In this document: positions 52,376-61,060 of the stretch, one piece after another
How the letters are laid out: each line of letters begins with the position of its first letter
Position numbering within the stretch: position 1 is the first letter of the stretch
Assembly (NCBI RefSeq): GCF_003858655.1
Contig: NZ_RQXV01000001.1
Location: forward strand, 186,001-250,000
From: Amphritea balenae
GTDB taxonomy: Bacteria > Pseudomonadota > Gammaproteobacteria > Pseudomonadales > Balneatricaceae
DNA length: 64,000 nt
Direction of reading: 5' to 3'
The notes under the pieces: model-generated
Databases searched by the model: none
What the model saw: only the letters and a program-made list of their open reading frames with translations
Told to the model about the DNA's origin: nothing
Translations under genes and position numbers: made by a program

Positions 52376-53839
52376 TCAGCGGTTTAATCCGCCGATGCAT
52401 ATATACTTAGTTTCCAGATAATCATCCAAGCCATACTTAGACCCTTCACGGCCCTGGCCTGACTCTTTAACACCGCCAAAAGGGATCACTTCAGAACTGA
52501 TCGCAGTCTCATTGACCCCGACCATGCCATAATCAATTGCTTCGGCTACCCGCCAGCTACGGCCCATGCTTTCGGTATAAAAATAGGCTGCCAGACCAAA
52601 CTCAGTGTCATTGGCCATGGCGATCGCTTCGGCTTCCGTGGAGAACTTAAATACCGGAGCAACCGGACCAAAGATCTCTTCGCGGAACACCCGCATAGAG
52701 TCATTCACATCGGTCAGAATAGTCGGCTGATAGAAGCAACCACCCTGCTCGCCCGGCTGACCACCCGTCACTACCGTGGCACCTTCAGCAACGGCACTCT
52801 GAACTTTCGCGTGAATCTCAGCTGCGGCTTTTTCAGTGATTACCGGGCCGTGAGTGGTCGTCCCTTCTAAGCCATTACCAATACGGAACTCGTTTACAGC
52901 AGCGGCAAACTTCTCAACAAATGAATCGTAAATTCCTTCCTGCACTAACAATCGGTTGGCACAGATACAGGTCTGACCTGAGTTACGGTATTTAGCTGCT
53001 ACAGCCCCCGTTACTGCCAGATCCAGATCTGCATCATCAAAAATAATGACCGGTGCATTCCCACCTAATTCCATTGAGGTTCGTTTAACCGTATCCGCAC
53101 ACTGCTTCATCAGCAGCTTGCCTACCGGTGTGGAACCGGTGAAGGTCACCTTCTTAACGGTTGGATTGGAAGTCATCTCACCACCGATAGCAGGTGCGTC
53201 CATACCCGGCAGCACACTGAACAGACCCGCAGGCAGACCGGCACGGTTAGCCAGCTCCACCAGCGCCAGCGCAGACAGTGGAGTCTCTGCGGCAGGCTTA
53301 AGCACAACCGCACAGCCGACTGCCAGTGCCGGCCCCGCTTTACGGGTAATCATCGCATTGGGGAAATTCCAGGGTGTTATTGCTGCGACTACACCGATAG
53401 GCTGCTTAACAACTACGCCCCGGCGATCACTTGCTCCCGGAATGATGTCACCGTAAATCCGCTTCCCTTCTTCTGCGAACCACTTAATGAAGGATGCACC
53501 GTAGCCAACCTCACCGCGGGACTCTGCCAGAGTCTTACCCTGCTCAGTGGTCATAATCAGCGCCAGGTCTTCGGTGTTTTCAATGATCAACTGATACCAG
53601 TTTTCTAACAGGTCACACCGGGTCTTTGGTGGCAGTGCTTTCCAAGCGGTCATCGCTCGTTCACCGGCGGCAATCGCACGACGGGTTTCCGCTGCACCGA
53701 CACTGGCCACATTGGCCAGATGCTCACCGGTTGCCGGATTAGTCACGGCAAAGGTCTCACCACTATCAGCATCAACCCACTGACCATCAACAAAGGCCTG
53801 GGTTTTTAACAGTGATGAATCTTTCAGCTTGATTGTCAT
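52376..53839 (-). CDS. gabD: NAD(P)-dependent succinate-semialdehyde dehydrogenase
   Basis: A 487-residue aldehyde dehydrogenase. The general base is E257 in SMELGGNAP and the nucleophile C291 in SGQTCICANR; the cofactor region is TPWNFPNAMITRKAGPALAV and TFTGSTPVGKLLM. It fits the GabD class in length and motifs and oxidises succinic semialdehyde to succinate. With the class III aminotransferase it makes a complete GABA-type or related omega-amino-acid degradation step. It is divergent from a LysR gene. Confidence 0.9.
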   Translation of the reverse strand: MTIKLKDSSLLKTQAFVDGQWVDADSGETFAVTNPATGEHLANVASVGAAETRRAIAAGERAMTAWKALPPKTRCDLLENWYQLIIENTEDLALIMTTEQGKTLAESRGEVGYGASFIKWFAEEGKRIYGDIIPGASDRRGVVVKQPIGVVAAITPWNFPNAMITRKAGPALAVGCAVVLKPAAETPLSALALVELANRAGLPAGLFSVLPGMDAPAIGGEMTSNPTVKKVTFTGSTPVGKLLMKQCADTVKRTSMELGGNAPVIIFDDADLDLAVTGAVAAKYRNSGQTCICANRLLVQEGIYDSFVEKFAAAVNEFRIGNGLEGTTTHGPVITEKAAAEIHAKVQSAVAEGATVVTGGQPGEQGGCFYQPTILTDVNDSMRVFREEIFGPVAPVFKFSTEAEAIAMANDTEFGLAAYFYTESMGRSWRVAEAIDYGMVGVNETAISSEVIPFGGVKESGQGREGSKYGLDDYLETKYICIGGLNR

Positions 53840-54005
53840 TCTATGTTCTCCTGCGTGCCTGGGATTAAAATTAATATTTAATATGTCTCAAATACCCATT
53901 GGCTGCGCTACCAATTAAGCTATTTATAGATCGTTAACGCTTTTGTTTATATAATTGAATTCAAACCTTCACATTTAAATATACAAAAGTAATACGGTAG
54001 TTATT

Positions 54006-54929
54006 ATGGGTCGTAAGAAAGCAGCGCTCAGCGGTCAACTGGCAGATATGGATCTCCGCCTGCTACGGGTATTCAAAACCGTGGTTGAGGCAGGTGGTTT
54101 CACTGCCGCTGAAATTCAGCTCAATCTGGCTAACTCTACAATTTCCAACTACATCTCTGATTTGGAAAAGCGCTTGGATATGCGACTGTGCGAACGAGGC
54201 CGGGCAGGCTTCTCAGTCACCGACCAGGGTCAGGTTGTCTACAACGCCACGCTGGAACTGCTGTCAGCGATGGATCAGTTTCGCAATACCATAAACCGCT
54301 CTCATAATCGCATTCTGGGTGACCTCCATCTGGGCTTTGCTGAACATATGCTTGGCGCCCATAACTCCTGTATTGTGCAGGCACTGGACCGGTTCTCTGA
54401 ACTGGCGCCGGATGTAAACATCCGTATCAGTACCCTGAGTTCCGATGAAGTAATCACCGCACTGCTTAATCAACAGGTCGATATCGGAATCACCGTTATC
54501 AGCCAGCAGTATCCGGAACTGGCCAGCCTGAAACTGTTTGATGAAGAGATGCTACTTTACTGCGCTAAAGGCCACCCTCTGTTTAATAAGCAAACACCGA
54601 TAAGCACTCAGGAGCTGGGCCTGCACCGCTTTGTTGAATCCCCCCGACTGATGCCCGGCCGGGAGATCCACCCGGACATGCGTCAATGGAATAAACAGGC
54701 AAAAGCACATCATCAGGAAGCCCGGGCAACACTGATACTCAGTGGTCACTATCTCGGTTTCCTGCCCCGCCACCTGGTTAATAGCTGGGGACTAGAGCAG
54801 GCGCTTCAGCCACTACTTACAAACGAATACGGTTACACCAACACTTTCACTGCATTCTGGCGTAAAACTCAACGCAACCAACTGATTATCAACCTGTTTA
54901 GTCAGTGCTTATCCGATTCAGCTGTTTGA
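54006..54929 (+). CDS. LysR-family regulator (divergent from gabD)
   Basis: A 307-residue LysR protein with residues 15-75 forming the helix-turn-helix (VVEAGGFTAAEIQLNLANST, ISNYISDLEKRLDM). It is closely similar in its N-terminal 100 residues to the LysR encoded at 58469 (shared CERGRAGFSVTDQG and QFRNTIN segments), so the two are paralogues. It is divergent from gabD, the likely target. The 166-base gap contains a TTGAATTCAA palindrome. The 3' end overlaps the convergent universal-stress gene by 12 bases. Confidence 0.87.
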   Translation: MGRKKAALSGQLADMDLRLLRVFKTVVEAGGFTAAEIQLNLANSTISNYISDLEKRLDMRLCERGRAGFSVTDQGQVVYNATLELLSAMDQFRNTINRSHNRILGDLHLGFAEHMLGAHNSCIVQALDRFSELAPDVNIRISTLSSDEVITALLNQQVDIGITVISQQYPELASLKLFDEEMLLYCAKGHPLFNKQTPISTQELGLHRFVESPRLMPGREIHPDMRQWNKQAKAHHQEARATLILSGHYLGFLPRHLVNSWGLEQALQPLLTNEYGYTNTFTAFWRKTQRNQLIINLFSQCLSDSAV

Positions 54930-55358
54930 ATTCTCACTCCGGATAACAAACACTGAACAGGGTGCATGACGTACAACCCGTTCGGCATTAGAGCCGATAA
55001 AATAGCTGCTAATGCCCGGTTTTCGAGCCATCATTACTATGGCGTCGACATCCAGTTCAGCTGCGGACTCTAGTATCTGGTCATGGGCAGTGCCATTACG
55101 GCAGTGAATCACCAGTTCAAGGTTCTTAGCCAGATCTGTCAGTAAATACTTCATCTGTTGCTGAGCATCCGACTTATGACCAGTCAACTCCGACTCATCC
55201 AGCTGCGGATAACTGGCGCGATGTATGAAACTCTGATCCACATACAATAAGTGCAGCCTGGCCTGCTCACCAGCAGCAAGTTTGCCAGCCACTGCGGCCA
55301 GCTCCTCTGCCTGTTCCTTATGGGACAGATCCAGAGGAATTAAAATGTCGCTATACAT
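54918..55358 (-). CDS. Universal stress protein (UspA family)
   Basis: A 146-residue UspA protein. N-terminal strand SDILIPLDLSHKEQAEELAA, then the ATP-binding signature IVMMARKPGISSYFIGSNAE and VVRHAPCSVFVI. The frame is open for 13 codons upstream but the ATG at 55358 has AAGGA eight bases before it and begins the family. It directly follows the TRAP large-permease gene, as teaD follows teaABC in Halomonas, where it modulates transport. It may couple stress or ATP state to this transporter. Confidence 0.87.
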   Translation of the reverse strand: MYSDILIPLDLSHKEQAEELAAVAGKLAAGEQARLHLLYVDQSFIHRASYPQLDESELTGHKSDAQQQMKYLLTDLAKNLELVIHCRNGTAHDQILESAAELDVDAIVMMARKPGISSYFIGSNAERVVRHAPCSVFVIRSENSNS

Positions 55359-55369
55359 AACGTTATTCC

Positions 55370-56692
55370 TTAATTCATCACCAGATTCGGAAGCCAAAGC
55401 ACAATATCGGGAAACAGCATACAGAGAATCAGAACGGTGAGATTAAGCAAAATAAAAGGTGTCACAGATCTGTAGATTTCTGACATGCCGATACCTGCCG
55501 GCGCGATTCCCTTAAGGTAGAACAGTGCGAAACCATAAGGCGGTGTCTGAACAGCGATCAGGATATTGATAATCATCAGCACACCAAACCAGATCGGGTC
55601 GTAGCCCAATGATACTGCTATAGGTGTAAACAGAGGTGCGCACATCAGTACGATAATAAACTCATCAATAATGAAGCCCAGCAGTAACATTATCAGCTGG
55701 AACATAATGATGATCATTATTGGCGGCAGATCCAGGCTAGCGGTAAAACCTGCCACCATGCTCTGTACCCCCATTAGCAGATGGAAGTTACTGAATACTG
55801 AAGCACCGAAGATAATCCACATAGCAACGCTGACCAGCGTCGCAGTTTGAAAGCCGGAATGCAGGAACATATCCAGCTTAAAACGTTTAAACATAATCGC
55901 CAGAATAAGCGCCCCGACAACACCGATAGCCCCGGATTCTGTCGGTGTTGCTATACCGCTGATAATACTGCCCAGTACCGCTACAATCAGCAGAATTGAG
56001 AACAGACCATCCCGGGCAATCTTGAATTTTGCACGCCCTTCCAGTTTAACAATATCTTTATTATCGATATCCCGTGGTGCTCGGTCTGGATTAAGTTTGC
56101 AGCTAATCACCACATACAGAATCATCAGCACGACAGTCAGTAACGCGGGCACCATCGCTCCCAGGAACATGCGGCCTACCGAATTCTGAGTGGACGCTGC
56201 GAACATAATCATCGGGATACTGGGGGGAATAAGAATCCCCAGACCACCACCGGCCATAATAACGCCCAGGGCCAGGCGTTTGTTATAGCCTCGTTCCAGC
56301 ATCGGCCGCAAAGCGATACTGCCGGAGGTCATAATACCGGCACCGATAATACCCACCATAGCGCCAATCATTGAACAGACACCGATCACACTGATCGCCA
56401 GTGATCCCCGAACTCTGCCAATAATCATCTGACTGAAGTTAAACATGGCATCGCCAATACCGGACTTGGTCAGCAGTTGTCCCATATAGATATAGAGCGG
56501 AATAGCCAGCAGAATAAAGCTGAAATAGGTCGCTTCCAGCGTAGTGGGAATAACATTAAAAATGCCATCACCCCAGGTCATATAGCCCACGGCCATAGCG
56601 ATGCCGCCTAATGCCAGCCCCACCTGAGCACCTAACGCAAAGAACACCAGAATGCATAGCAGCAGCACCACCGTTAAAATTTCAATACCCAT
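55370..56692 (-). CDS. dctM: TRAP transporter large permease (DctM family)
   Basis: A 440-residue polytopic membrane protein with about 12 hydrophobic segments. TRAP-M signatures are IGVCSMIGAMVGIIGAGIMT, LGVIMAGGGLGILIPPSIPM and VQTPPYGFALFYLKGIAPAG. It is the ion-coupled translocation subunit. The ATG at 56692 overlaps the stop of the small permease by one base (TGATG) and has GAGGAG eight bases before it; a GTG one codon upstream is possible. Confidence 0.92.
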   Translation of the reverse strand: MGIEILTVVLLLCILVFFALGAQVGLALGGIAMAVGYMTWGDGIFNVIPTTLEATYFSFILLAIPLYIYMGQLLTKSGIGDAMFNFSQMIIGRVRGSLAISVIGVCSMIGAMVGIIGAGIMTSGSIALRPMLERGYNKRLALGVIMAGGGLGILIPPSIPMIMFAASTQNSVGRMFLGAMVPALLTVVLMILYVVISCKLNPDRAPRDIDNKDIVKLEGRAKFKIARDGLFSILLIVAVLGSIISGIATPTESGAIGVVGALILAIMFKRFKLDMFLHSGFQTATLVSVAMWIIFGASVFSNFHLLMGVQSMVAGFTASLDLPPIMIIIMFQLIMLLLGFIIDEFIIVLMCAPLFTPIAVSLGYDPIWFGVLMIINILIAVQTPPYGFALFYLKGIAPAGIGMSEIYRSVTPFILLNLTVLILCMLFPDIVLWLPNLVMN

Positions 56693-57222
56693 CACTGAGT
56701 CTCCTCAATAAGCACTTTACTGGTCAGAATAAAAAACAGCTCTGCCATCATGTCTCTCGCCAGCTGGGCGATAAACAAGCCTCCGGCAATCATCATCATG
56801 ATCCAGAAATGAAACATTGGCGGCGCCCACTCACTCTGACGGCGGTAATCAAACTCAATCGCTTCTTCGTACTTTCCGTAACTCATCATGACGATGATCA
56901 CCAGAAAGAAAATCGCTAACGAAAAAGACACCAGATTAAAAACACAGCGGGTTTTGTGGGAGACCTTCAGGTACAGAATATCGACATTGATGTGGGCCCG
57001 TTTCTGCTGCGCATAGGCGCCACCGAGAGCCGCCAGATAACCAAACATAAACAGGGAAAGATCGAATGCCCAGATCGTAGGGCTACTCAGTACATATCGA
57101 GAGAACACTTCGAATGCGACAACAAAGGCCAGCAACGGCATTATAAAAGATGCTAACAAGCCCGCCTGACGCACCACCCAATCAATAGTGCAACAAATCG
57201 TTTTTAGTATTTTTTCAAACAT
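56692..57222 (-). CDS. dctQ: TRAP transporter small permease (DctQ family)
   Basis: A 176-residue membrane protein with four hydrophobic segments (about 18-45, 55-75, 90-118, 138-160). It includes EVFSRYVLSSPTIWAFDLSL and RAHINVDILYLKVSHKTR, typical DctQ motifs. It is needed for a complete TRAP complex with the large permease and the binding protein. It is coupled to the large-permease gene and separated from the binding-protein gene by a terminator-like hairpin. Confidence 0.92.
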   Translation of the reverse strand: MFEKILKTICCTIDWVVRQAGLLASFIMPLLAFVVAFEVFSRYVLSSPTIWAFDLSLFMFGYLAALGGAYAQQKRAHINVDILYLKVSHKTRCVFNLVSFSLAIFFLVIIVMMSYGKYEEAIEFDYRRQSEWAPPMFHFWIMMMIAGGLFIAQLARDMMAELFFILTSKVLIEETQ

Positions 57223-57238
57223 AACAACACCGACAATA

Positions 57239-57268
57239 GAAAAAGGGGCACCAAGGCACCCCTTTTTT
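57239..57268 (-). terminator. Attenuator-like hairpin between TRAP binding protein and permease genes
   Basis: On the minus strand, AAAAGGGGTGC and GTGCCCCTTTT form a hairpin with a CTTG loop, ending in T. It lies between the binding-protein stop (57284) and the small-permease start (57222). Partial termination here would give more binding protein than permease, which is common in TRAP operons. Confidence 0.75.
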
Positions 57269-57283
57269 GCTTACTGAAAATGC

Positions 57284-58297
57284 TTACTTACTATTGCGAA
57301 GGATATCGATCAGCTCTTTGCTGTACTTATCCTGGGCAGCATATTCATCCCACAGACCTGCACCGGCAGCAGCCCAGGCTTTGCGGTCTACATCAGATGG
57401 CTCTGGACTCCATAACAAGCCTTTAGCTTCCATCTCAGCCACCGCTTCAGATTCCCACTTTTTCGACAAACGCAGCTGGTCAGCCGCATGCTGCTCTGTT
57501 GCTTCCTGTACGACAGCCTGAAGCTCTTCAGGCAGTTTCTTCCAGGCACTTCGATTAACGATAACCGGCAGTACCTGAGCCCCCGCCAACGGCAGTTTGT
57601 ACATATACTTAGCCACTTCAACATGGTTGCCATCGCGGTGATCGATCATGTTACTGCCGATTGAGCCATCGATGACGCCAGTCGCCAGCGAGGTATAGAT
57701 TTCGCTCCAGGACAGAGAAACAGGTGATGCTCCCAGATTACGCAGGAACTTTCCGTATGCTCCCGGTGCACGGATTTTCAAGCCCTTAAAGTCTTCAGCC
57801 GACTTAATCTCTTGCTTGGTCAGAATATAAACCGGTGGCTGGATGTAGGGCTCAAGCCAAACCAGACCTTGTGAACCGTATGCTTTAGTCAGGACTTTAT
57901 CCCAGCCTTTATCATGAAACAGAGCCTGTAGCTCAGCAGGATCATCAGTACCACCCGGCAGACCAATCTCTACAACACCGGCGGGCAACTCACCCGCATG
58001 CATTGACTGGAAAGGCGCGCCCATCGTCACCAGACCTGACTTTACAGCCCCCAACAGCCCGCTGGTCCCCACCCCTTCACCAGAGTACAGGACCTGAACC
58101 TTGATCCGACCTTCTGACTTAGTTTCGATGTTTTTCGCCAGGCTCTCATACACCTCACCAAATGCGGTACCACGACCGTATAGGTTACTGAAACGCCAAT
58201 TGTGTTCTGCAGCAGACAGATCTGCTGCCAGTGTCGTAAGACCCAGCGTTACTGCGAGCGCTGAGGAAGAAAGTGTCTTTTTTATTGTCTTAAACAT
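57284..58297 (-). CDS. dctP: TRAP transporter solute-binding protein (DctP family)
   Basis: A 337-residue periplasmic binding protein with a signal peptide (about residues 1-30, ending DLSAAEHN). DctP signatures include FGEVYESLAKNIETKSEGRI, GLKIRAPGAYGKFLRNLGAS with the conserved Arg (R176-like), SWSEIYTSLATGVIDGSIGS, and KKLPEELQAVVQEATEQHA. The ligand is not known; gene context with an aminotransferase, an amine-type oxidase and semialdehyde dehydrogenase suggests an amino or organic acid. First gene of the TRAP unit. Confidence 0.92.
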   Translation of the reverse strand: MFKTIKKTLSSSALAVTLGLTTLAADLSAAEHNWRFSNLYGRGTAFGEVYESLAKNIETKSEGRIKVQVLYSGEGVGTSGLLGAVKSGLVTMGAPFQSMHAGELPAGVVEIGLPGGTDDPAELQALFHDKGWDKVLTKAYGSQGLVWLEPYIQPPVYILTKQEIKSAEDFKGLKIRAPGAYGKFLRNLGASPVSLSWSEIYTSLATGVIDGSIGSNMIDHRDGNHVEVAKYMYKLPLAGAQVLPVIVNRSAWKKLPEELQAVVQEATEQHAADQLRLSKKWESEAVAEMEAKGLLWSPEPSDVDRKAWAAAGAGLWDEYAAQDKYSKELIDILRNSK

Positions 58298-58384
58298 AAT
58301 TCATCCTGGATTTGTAATAGTTATTGGTTGGGTTGTGCACATCGTCACAAAAGCCGCGACAGGATTAAATCCACAGATCTCCAC

Positions 58385-58440
58385 TCAAAGGTTTGAGTTT
58401 TTTTACGTAAAAAAACGCTTACCTATATATAATCAAACCT
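58385..58440. promoter_or_regulatory. Nested palindromes between dctP and LysR genes
   Basis: GTTTTTTTACGTAAAAAAAC (58397-58416) is a perfect 20-bp palindrome. Around it, AGGTTTGA (58389-58396) and TCAAACCT (58433-58440) are perfect inverted copies, and TCAAAGGTTTGA (58385-58396) is nearly palindromic itself. A TATAAT at 58428-58433 is a candidate -10 for the LysR gene at 58469. This has the layout of a LysR operator for divergent control. Confidence 0.55.
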
Positions 58441-58468
58441 AATAAAGAGTAATCAGCCGGATAAAATT

Positions 58469-59407
58469 ATGAGCAAAGTGGCATTAGGACAGCTGGGAGA
58501 TTTTGAGATTAAACAGCTCAAAATATTCAAAGCCGTGGTCGATTGCGGTGGTTTTTCAGCCGCTGAAACTGAACTGAATATCAGCCGTCCGACTATCAGC
58601 AATCATATTGCGGCACTCGAATCACGGCTGGATATGACGTTGTGTAAACGGGGGCGGGCGGGATTTTCATTAACCGAGGAAGGTGCGGTTGTATACCAGC
58701 AAACTAAACAGCTCCTCGAACAGTTGAATCAATTCCGCAATACCATCAACAATCTGGGGTCAAGCCCGGCCGGACTGCTGAAAATTGCGTTAAGTGATAC
58801 CTTCAGTACCGATCCCCGCTGTAAAGTAACCGAGATATTCCGACACTTTTATCAGCAGGCACCCGATGTCGAGCTACAGGTCGAAGTCGAACATATGACA
58901 GTGATGGAAAAACTGGTTCTGAATAATGAAGTCGATATCGCCATGATTCCCTACCACCGCCAGTTTGAAGGCCTCAATTATATCCACCTGTTTACCGACG
59001 TAAACTACATATACTGCGGACATCAGCACCCGCTTTTTAATCTGCCCGAAGCGGAAATTACTGAGGCGGTAATCAATAGCAGCAAGCTGATCCATGCCGG
59101 TTTAAAACCCCATGAAGAGGTCTATCATCAACTGGCTCAGATGAACCTTGCGGGAACTTCATACCACTACGAATCCCGTATTGCGATGGTAATGTCCGGG
59201 TTCTTTATCAGCTTCCTGCCAGAACAGGTAGCAAGTCCATATGTAAAGCAGGGGCAGTTGAAAGCGATAGGTAAAGAAATGAAAAATTTCAGATTAGGCG
59301 TTGCTGTCATCAGTAAAAAATCTGCCCAGCCAAACCGAGCACGGGATCTGTTTCTTGAAACCATTCGACAGATTCACAACGTTGCAGAGACGGCGGCACC
59401 CTACTAA
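58469..59407 (+). CDS. LysR-family regulator (divergent from TRAP operon)
   Basis: A 312-residue LysR protein; helix-turn-helix at residues 15-75 (VVDCGGFSAAETELNISRPT, ISNHIAALESRLDM). It shares CKRGRAGFSLTEEG and QFRNTIN with the LysR at 54006 and so is its paralogue. The effector domain starts near residue 108 (GLLKIALSDTFSTDPRCKVT). Its divergent position from dctP and the palindrome-rich intergenic region point to control of the TRAP genes. The PuuB-like oxidase gene follows on the same strand. Confidence 0.87.
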   Translation: MSKVALGQLGDFEIKQLKIFKAVVDCGGFSAAETELNISRPTISNHIAALESRLDMTLCKRGRAGFSLTEEGAVVYQQTKQLLEQLNQFRNTINNLGSSPAGLLKIALSDTFSTDPRCKVTEIFRHFYQQAPDVELQVEVEHMTVMEKLVLNNEVDIAMIPYHRQFEGLNYIHLFTDVNYIYCGHQHPLFNLPEAEITEAVINSSKLIHAGLKPHEEVYHQLAQMNLAGTSYHYESRIAMVMSGFFISFLPEQVASPYVKQGQLKAIGKEMKNFRLGVAVISKKSAQPNRARDLFLETIRQIHNVAETAAPY

Positions 59408-59409
59408 TT

Positions 59410-59429
59410 TGATCAGCTTCTGCTGATCA
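59410..59429 (+). other. Hairpin after the LysR gene
   Basis: TGATCAGC (59410-59417) pairs with GCTGATCA (59422-59429), loop TTCT. It begins three bases after the LysR stop and lacks a U-run, so its effect on termination is uncertain. Confidence 0.4.
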
Positions 59430-59451
59430 GAAATAACAGCCATACCCTCCT

Positions 59452-59471
59452 CTATACCCTGATAGGTATAG
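59452..59471. promoter_or_regulatory. Operator-like dyad upstream of the oxidase gene
   Basis: CTATACC and GGTATAG flank CTGATA at 59452-59471, and a related ATACCCTAGGT lies at 59554-59564, 24 bases before the oxidase start. Both share the ATACC...AGGT core. Candidate sites for one of the nearby LysR proteins. Confidence 0.4.
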
Positions 59472-59587
59472 CGGCCCACATGAATGAATGGTTATCGTAA
59501 GCACATAGTCAAAAACTGTAGTCGCTGTTTCACTGCTGCAGTTTGTATCAGTAATACCCTAGGTGGGCCGTTTTAGAGGTTTTATTT

Positions 59588-60871
59588 ATGTCAGCACCAT
59601 CCCACACCACTTCATACTACGCTGCATCAGCCAATGACAAAGCATTACGTCCGGCTCTGAATGAGCATATTAATGCCGATGTCTGCATTATCGGTGCAGG
59701 TTATACGGGTATGTCTTCAGCCCTACATCTGGCCGAGCAGGGTTTTAAAGTTGTTGTTCTGGAAGGCAGCCGTATCGGTTTTGGGGCATCCGGTCGTAAT
59801 GGCGGCCAGATAGTGCACAGCTATAGCCGGGATATCGATTTTATTGAAAAGCATTACGGCAAAGATACCGGCCGCGAGATGGGTAAAATGGCCTTTGAAG
59901 GCGGCAAGATCATCCGTCGCTTTGTCGAGCAGTACAATATTAACTGTGACCTGAAAAATGGTGGCATCTTTGCCGCCTGTAATACAAAACAGCTACAGGA
60001 CATGCAAGATAAGAAAGCCCTGTGGGAAGCCCATGGTCACACACAGCTTGAAATGCTTTCTGCTGACAGCATACAACAGTATATCGGTAGCGGTCGCTAT
60101 GAAGGCGGTCTGCTGGATAAGAGTGGCGGTCATTTCCACCCTCTGAATCTGGTACTGGGTGAAGCTGCGGCGGTTGAATCACTGGGTGGTGTAATTTATG
60201 AAAACTCAGAAGTCACCAATGTTGAAGAAGGCACAAAAGCAAAAATTCATACTCGCAACGGATCAGTGACGGCAGACTTTGTTATTGTTGCCGGTAATGC
60301 TTATCTGGGTGGACTTATCCCTAAGCTGGAGCAGAAAGCGATGCCATGTGGTACTCAGGTTATTACCACCGCGCCACTGACAGCCGCTCAACAAAAAGAA
60401 CTTCTGCCACAGGATAACTGCGTTGAAGACTGCAACTACCTGCTGGACTACTTCCGCCTGTCCGGCGATGGTCGTCTGATCTACGGTGGTGGCGTAACCT
60501 ATGGCGCCCGTGAACCTGATAAAATCGAATCACTGATCGTGCCTAATATGCTGAAAACCTTCCCTCAGTTGAAAGGGGTTAAAGTTGATTATGCCTGGAC
60601 CGGCAACTTCCTTTTGACTCTGATGCGCTTACCGCAGTTCGGCCGGATTGGCAGTAACATTTACTATGCCCAGGGCTATAGTGGCCACGGTGTCACCAGT
60701 TCTCACCTGGCAGGCAAGGTTCTGTCCGACGCAATTAAGGGTCAGGCAGAGCGTTATGATGTATTCGCCAGTCTGCCTCAGTATCCGTTCCCTGGCGGTC
60801 GTACATTCCGTATTCCATACACTGCGATGGGGGCCTGGTATTACACCCTGCGGGATAAGTTAGGCATATAA
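59588..60871 (+). CDS. puuB: FAD-dependent amine oxidase, PuuB-like
   Basis: A 427-residue FAD-dependent oxidoreductase of the DAO family, close to gamma-glutamylputrescine oxidase. The FAD-binding motif is ADVCIIGAGYTGMSSALHLA (about residues 30-49), with GFGASGRNGGQ and, near the C-terminus, GRIGSNIYYAQGYSGHGV. Such enzymes oxidise an amine to an aldehyde, which the class III aminotransferase and semialdehyde dehydrogenase in this region could process further. No puuA-like ligase is visible in the window, so the exact substrate is open. Confidence 0.82.
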   Translation: MSAPSHTTSYYAASANDKALRPALNEHINADVCIIGAGYTGMSSALHLAEQGFKVVVLEGSRIGFGASGRNGGQIVHSYSRDIDFIEKHYGKDTGREMGKMAFEGGKIIRRFVEQYNINCDLKNGGIFAACNTKQLQDMQDKKALWEAHGHTQLEMLSADSIQQYIGSGRYEGGLLDKSGGHFHPLNLVLGEAAAVESLGGVIYENSEVTNVEEGTKAKIHTRNGSVTADFVIVAGNAYLGGLIPKLEQKAMPCGTQVITTAPLTAAQQKELLPQDNCVEDCNYLLDYFRLSGDGRLIYGGGVTYGAREPDKIESLIVPNMLKTFPQLKGVKVDYAWTGNFLLTLMRLPQFGRIGSNIYYAQGYSGHGVTSSHLAGKVLSDAIKGQAERYDVFASLPQYPFPGGRTFRIPYTAMGAWYYTLRDKLGI

Positions 60872-60897
60872 GCTATTACGCTTGCAGATACTGTGTT

Positions 60898-60958
60898 GCA
60901 AGCCTGTTCAGAATGCTCATGTACAACTCGTACACTGCGCCTCTTCACAGGCTTACGC
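60898..60958. repeat. Palindromic intergenic repeat, copy 2
   Basis: AAGCCTGT (60900-60907) and ACAGGCTT (60947-60954) are inverted copies around the core AATGCTCA (60912-60919) to CTGCGC (60935-60940), with the inner dyad TGTAC/GTACA. The core matches copy 1 at 52290-52317 in the opposite orientation (AATGCTCA, a dyad of TAC/GTA, CTGCGC). It lies in the 189-base gap before the antiporter gene. Outer flanks may extend the element to about 60872-60985. Confidence 0.55.
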
Positions 60959-61060
60959 CTTGTCTCTGCTTCGCTCATAACGCTTCTCTGTAATTGCAGG
61001 GCATGCAGTAAAACCGAATGAACAAATTACTGATATAAGAAATACAAATAAGGTGTTTTT

